Assembly (NCBI RefSeq): GCF_028401955.1
Contig: NZ_JAQOTJ010000005.1
Coordinates: forward strand, 34,204-98,203
Reading direction: 5' to 3'
Source of the DNA: Bacillus sp. BP-3
GTDB lineage: Bacteria > Bacillota > Bacilli > Bacillales > Bacillaceae_G
DNA: 64,000 nucleotides
Position numbers and translations under genes: made by a program. Below are positions 60,743-64,000 of the stretch, in pieces. Under the pieces are notes generated by a model. The model did not search any database and was not told where the DNA came from. It saw nothing but the letters and a program-made list of their open reading frames with translations. Position 1 is the first letter of the stretch. Every line of letters begins with the position of its first letter.

Positions 60743-62345
60743 CTTCCATCTCTTCCTTACTTTTATATGGTGTTTCAATTGTGATTGTTGCTTGCTCTCC
60801 TAATACTGAATCAATATGTATATTTCCTTTTATACGTTCTATACTTTCTTTCACAAGATATAAGCCATATCCGCGATTTTCTCCTTTTGTAGAATACCCT
60901 TTGACGAATAGTTTATCTATTTCTTCTTTCTTAATTCCCTTCCCTGTATCTGTAACTCTTACTATCAATTTATCATTATATTTAATTGTAACATTTACCT
61001 TCTTATATTTACAATCCACTACTGCATCTAAAGCATTATCAATTAAATTCCCCACAATTGTAATGAGTTCATGAATAATCCCCTCATCATCTGGATGTGG
61101 TAAATAAGAATCTTCACTGATCGTTAATTCTATTCCTTTTTCTCTCGCATAGCTAAGTTTCCCAAGTAAAAAGCCGGCAAACACAGGATTTTTTATCTTC
61201 CGCATCACATCACCAATTTCGTATTGATGCTCTGATACCATGCTGCTAACATACGTTTCTAATTGTTCATAATGCTTCATATGTGTTAGTCCTAATACAA
61301 CATGCATCTTATTCATAAATTCATGAGATTGTGCACGCAAAGCCTCTGCATATAGTCGAATACCAGTTAACTGCTCTGCTAATTTTCTTATTTCCGTTTT
61401 ATCACGAAATGTTGCAATCGCACCAACAATTTCTCCCTTTACGTATAATGGAACTCGATTCGAAACAATTGTGATACCATGCATACTATGTTCCTCATCA
61501 AACTGCGCTACTCCCGTTTGTAATACTTCTTTTATCCTTGAATTCGGCATATATTTCTTAATGTCTTCACCAATAAACTCTTCTTTAATCCCGCTTTTCT
61601 CAATTAACCGCCTGGCTTCGTTATTAATTAAAGTAATTCTCGCATCCTTATCAATTGCGATAATTCCTTCTTTGACAGATTGTAGCATTGTATTGCGTTC
61701 TTCTAAAATTTTGGAAATTTCATTAGGTTCGAGGCCAAATAAAATTTTCTTAATATGTCTAGCTAATAAAATAGCCCCTATAACCCCTACTAAAATCCCA
61801 ACACTGACACCTATGTACATAATATGTCTACTCTGTTCGACCATCTCTTCTACATTATCAGCTGAAATTCCAACAGCCACAACCCCTATTTGTTTTTTCG
61901 TTTCAGAAAAGATTGGTACAAATACTCGCACAGACTTTCCTAATGTCCCTTTTGCTGTTGATACGTACTCTTTTCCTTTCAAGGCCGTTGCTTCATCGCC
62001 TCCAACGAAATGTTGGCCAATTTTCGTGGGATCTGGATGAGATTTTCGTATCCCATTCATATCCATAACGACAATAAATTGAACATCTGTATTTTTTAAA
62101 AGCCGATTCACATTCGGCTGAATTTCAGATTCATCTTTTCTTCCCGATAAAGCATCGATTACGAGCGGTGAATTTGCTGTAATACGTGCAACTGCTTTCG
62201 CTTTTTCTATTTGAGTTTCTTCTGTCGTGCGCTCGACATGATGACTAATTAAAATATCAGTTACAAGTAAAGCAAAGACAACTACAGCACATACTAAAAA
62301 TGCAATAGTTTTCTGCAAGCTCCAAAACTTCTTACTTTTCTTCAT
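60735..62345 (-). CDS. malK: CitA/DcuS-type sensor histidine kinase, MalK-like
   Basis: 536 aa. An N-terminal helix (about 12-32), an extracytoplasmic PAS-like (PDC) domain with DVQFIVVMDMNGIRKSHPDP and VGVVAVGIS, a second helix (about 175-195), a cytoplasmic PAS domain (MLQSVKEGIIAIDKDARITL), the phospho-His region LRAQSHEFMNKMHVVLGLTH, and an ATPase domain (NLIDNALDAV, DTGKGI, GYGLYLVKES). This layout is that of dicarboxylate/citrate sensors. It probably senses extracellular malate. Confidence 0.9.
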   Translation of the reverse strand: MKKSKKFWSLQKTIAFLVCAVVVFALLVTDILISHHVERTTEETQIEKAKAVARITANSPLVIDALSGRKDESEIQPNVNRLLKNTDVQFIVVMDMNGIRKSHPDPTKIGQHFVGGDEATALKGKEYVSTAKGTLGKSVRVFVPIFSETKKQIGVVAVGISADNVEEMVEQSRHIMYIGVSVGILVGVIGAILLARHIKKILFGLEPNEISKILEERNTMLQSVKEGIIAIDKDARITLINNEARRLIEKSGIKEEFIGEDIKKYMPNSRIKEVLQTGVAQFDEEHSMHGITIVSNRVPLYVKGEIVGAIATFRDKTEIRKLAEQLTGIRLYAEALRAQSHEFMNKMHVVLGLTHMKHYEQLETYVSSMVSEHQYEIGDVMRKIKNPVFAGFLLGKLSYAREKGIELTISEDSYLPHPDDEGIIHELITIVGNLIDNALDAVVDCKYKKVNVTIKYNDKLIVRVTDTGKGIKKEEIDKLFVKGYSTKGENRGYGLYLVKESIERIKGNIHIDSVLGEQATITIETPYKSKEEMEDD

Positions 62346-62771
62346 CCCGCCTTTTCCCCCTGTGTTTTCTATATTCCGTGCGAAATCTATAATACTAATT
62401 CTTTACAATGAAAACAACTTTTTTCTTAAGTAAGATTATATATACTATTCTACTCATTGAGATACAAAGAAAATCTAGGGGAACTTTCAATAAAATTGGG
62501 GATTACGGTATTTCCCTACCGCATGCTAGGATTAAAATTAAAGGTGAAAGCCAATGCAGGTCATGGTGTATTCTGCATAGCAGCGACTTATATGTTAAGT
62601 GTTAAACAAATAGGCATTTATAGAAAAGAAATAAAAATTCTCCCCACCTCTTAAAGATGGGGAGAATTTTCAAAAATAAGTGATAGTACTCAACCTAGAC
62701 ATATACTACCTACCTCTTTTAGATTCGTAGTATATCCAAGTTCAATATATTTTTTGCATGAAAGCTTAATT
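62346..62771. other. Gene-free 426-bp region between malK and malic enzyme genes
   Basis: It holds the malK promoter region and the malic enzyme terminator. Two overlapping plus-strand readings of 65 codons (62408-62605 and 62457-62654) lack ribosome binding sites; the second runs into the terminator stem. I do not call them genes. Confidence 0.55.
62634..62670. terminator. Terminator of the malic enzyme gene
   Basis: AAAATTCTCCCCA (62634-62646) pairs with TGGGGAGAATTTT (62658-62670), a perfect 13-bp stem with A/T-rich outer ends. It lies about 100 bp past the malic enzyme stop codon. Confidence 0.82.
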
Positions 62772-63983
62772 CTACTGTTCGATTGCATAGTTTGGCACTT
62801 TTTTAATTTGTGCCACACCTGATTCAATTGCAGCTTTTGCTACCGCAGCTGCTACACTTGGTACAACTCTTTTATCAAGCGGATTTGGAATTACATAATT
62901 TGCATTTCGTTCTTCATCTGTAATGATGTTAGCAATTCCATATGCTGCAGCTAATTTCATTTCCTCTGTAACATCTGTCGCACGTACATCTAATGCACCA
63001 CGGAATATCCCTGGGAATGCTAATACATTGTTCACTTGGTTTGGATAATCAGAACGTCCTGTTCCAACAACAGCTGCCCCAGCTTCTAGTGCCTCTTCTG
63101 GGAATATTTCTGGTACTGGATTCGCCATTGCAAATACAATCGGATTTTCATTCATTGCCTTCACATGCTCTTTTGTTAATACGTTAGGAGCAGATACGCC
63201 AATAAAAATGTCTGCGCCTTGAATCGCTTCTTTTAATGTTCCGCGTACATGTTTGCGATTCGTTTCTTTCGCAATCTCGACTTGTGCAGGGTTCATCCAT
63301 GACTCTCCCTCGCAAACGATACCTTCTAAACTTACTAACGTCATATGCTCGGCACCTGCTTTTAGTAACAATTTTCCAATCGCAATCCCTGCAGAACCAG
63401 CACCATTTATAACAATCTTCACTTCATCCATTGTTTTATTTACTACTTTTAACGCGTTAAGAACTGCCGCTAAAACAACAATTGCTGTTCCATGCTGATC
63501 ATCGTGGAACACTGGAATATTTGTTTCTTCTTTTAAACGTTTTTCAATTTCAAAACAGCGCGGCGCTGCAATATCTTCTAAATTAATCCCTGCAAATGTT
63601 GGTTCTAAATTTTTAACGATGGTTACGATTTCATCTACGTCAGTCGTTCCAAGACAAAGCGGGAATGCATCGACATTCGCAAACTTTTTAAATAAAATAC
63701 TTTTTCCTTCCATAACAGGCATAGCTGCTTTCGGTCCAATATCACCTAAGCCAAGTACTGCTGTTCCATCTGAGACAACTGCAACCATATTACCACGCGC
63801 TGTATAGTCATAAGCTGTTTCTTCATCTGCCGCAATTGCCTTACAAGATTCCGCTACACCTGGTGTATATGTCAAACTTAAATCATCAGCTGAATTCACT
63901 TCTACTTTACTTGTAATTTCAATTTTCCCTACTAATTCTTTATGAAGTAATAACGAACGTTCTTTAATTTGACTCTCTAACAT
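62772..63983 (-). CDS. Malic enzyme (YtsJ/MaeB-type, single domain)
   Basis: 403 aa. The N-terminal malic domain contains DLSLTYTPGVAESCKAI and the Lys in LGDIGPKAAMPVMEGKSILF; metal-binding Glu/Asp lie in INLEDIAAPRCFEIEKRL and PVFHDDQHGTAIV. The NAD(P) domain starts VKIVINGAGSAGIAIGKLLL. It decarboxylates malate to pyruvate with reduction of NAD(P)+. AGGAGGAG precedes the ATG at 63983, next to the window edge. Its neighbours MalK/MalR suggest malate-induced expression. Confidence 0.93.
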   Translation of the reverse strand: MLESQIKERSLLLHKELVGKIEITSKVEVNSADDLSLTYTPGVAESCKAIAADEETAYDYTARGNMVAVVSDGTAVLGLGDIGPKAAMPVMEGKSILFKKFANVDAFPLCLGTTDVDEIVTIVKNLEPTFAGINLEDIAAPRCFEIEKRLKEETNIPVFHDDQHGTAIVVLAAVLNALKVVNKTMDEVKIVINGAGSAGIAIGKLLLKAGAEHMTLVSLEGIVCEGESWMNPAQVEIAKETNRKHVRGTLKEAIQGADIFIGVSAPNVLTKEHVKAMNENPIVFAMANPVPEIFPEEALEAGAAVVGTGRSDYPNQVNNVLAFPGIFRGALDVRATDVTEEMKLAAAYGIANIITDEERNANYVIPNPLDKRVVPSVAAAVAKAAIESGVAQIKKVPNYAIEQ

Positions 63984-64000
63984 AGAAATAATCTCCTCCT

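Noticed and set aside
61471-62040. 189-codon plus-strand ORF opposite malK
   Set aside because: It is antisense to the well-supported sensor kinase; composition is that of a shadow frame.
62408-62654. Two overlapping 65-codon plus-strand ORFs
   Set aside because: No ribosome binding site, a TTG start for the second, and its end lies in the terminator stem. I could not tie them to a family; a gene remnant cannot be excluded.

Overview
The window comes from a Bacillus cereus group chromosome. The evidence is a low-GC Firmicute sequence with strong AGGAGG-type ribosome binding sites, the ytoP/ytpP/ytpQ/ytpR/sftA/murC block in the order known from Bacillus, sporulation and germination genes, and short interspersed repeats that resemble the bcr repeats of this group. 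Almost all genes lie on the minus strand. No rRNA, tRNA, CRISPR array or complete insertion sequence was seen.

Layout. 1-3834: a truncated cytidine deaminase, a VOC protein, a GNAT acetyltransferase, an APH-like kinase and oligopeptidase F. 4027-15599: a complete trans-4-hydroxy-L-proline catabolic region. It holds a permease, an aldehyde dehydrogenase, a DHDPS-family deaminase, two proline-racemase-family proteins, a flavoprotein, a sigma-54 activator and a three-gene Fe-S/FAD set. Two sigma-54 (-24/-12) promoters are visible, one for each outward-facing operon. 15660-20866: a Fur-controlled PepSY protein, a phosphatase, three very small membrane or unknown proteins, a GNAT protein, and a MerR regulator with its EamA exporter. 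20966-32860: housekeeping genes (murC, a NAPRTase, sftA, an amidase, ytpR, ytpQ, ytpP, a DUF84 NTPase, an M42 peptidase, ytzB). 33558-38301: a four-gene fatty-acid beta-oxidation operon. 38521-43857: an EamA exporter, a TrmB regulator, two orphan oligopeptide-type permeases, a YtnP-like lactonase and a nucleotidyltransferase. 43918-47611: an SDR, a frameshifted hydrolase, an HxlR regulator, a SnoaL-like lipoprotein and an MdaB-like reductase, tied together by an almost identical 31-bp site. 48429-52832: a gerA-type germinant receptor operon with a sigma-G promoter, and a CwlJ cortex hydrolase. 52972-57342: a large LPXTG adhesin with Cna_B repeats. 58083-63983: catalase with a PerR box, a MalK/MalR two-component pair and malic enzyme.

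The most unusual object is on the minus strand between 57339 and 56566. It is a group II intron of about 774 nt with no reverse-transcriptase ORF and a textbook 34-nt domain V. It sits directly after the ATG start codon of the adhesin gene. The ribosome binding site and ATG lie upstream of the intron and the whole remaining coding sequence lies downstream, so the adhesin should be translated properly only after RNA splicing. A strong divergent plus-strand promoter next to it drives no visible ORF and may make a small RNA.

Two interspersed repeat families are also present. One, about 90 bp with 5-6 copies, always lies shortly downstream of a minus-strand stop codon in the same orientation and carries a hairpin followed by a T-run. 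The other is a bcr1-like hairpin element with three copies, one flanked by TTTAT direct repeats.
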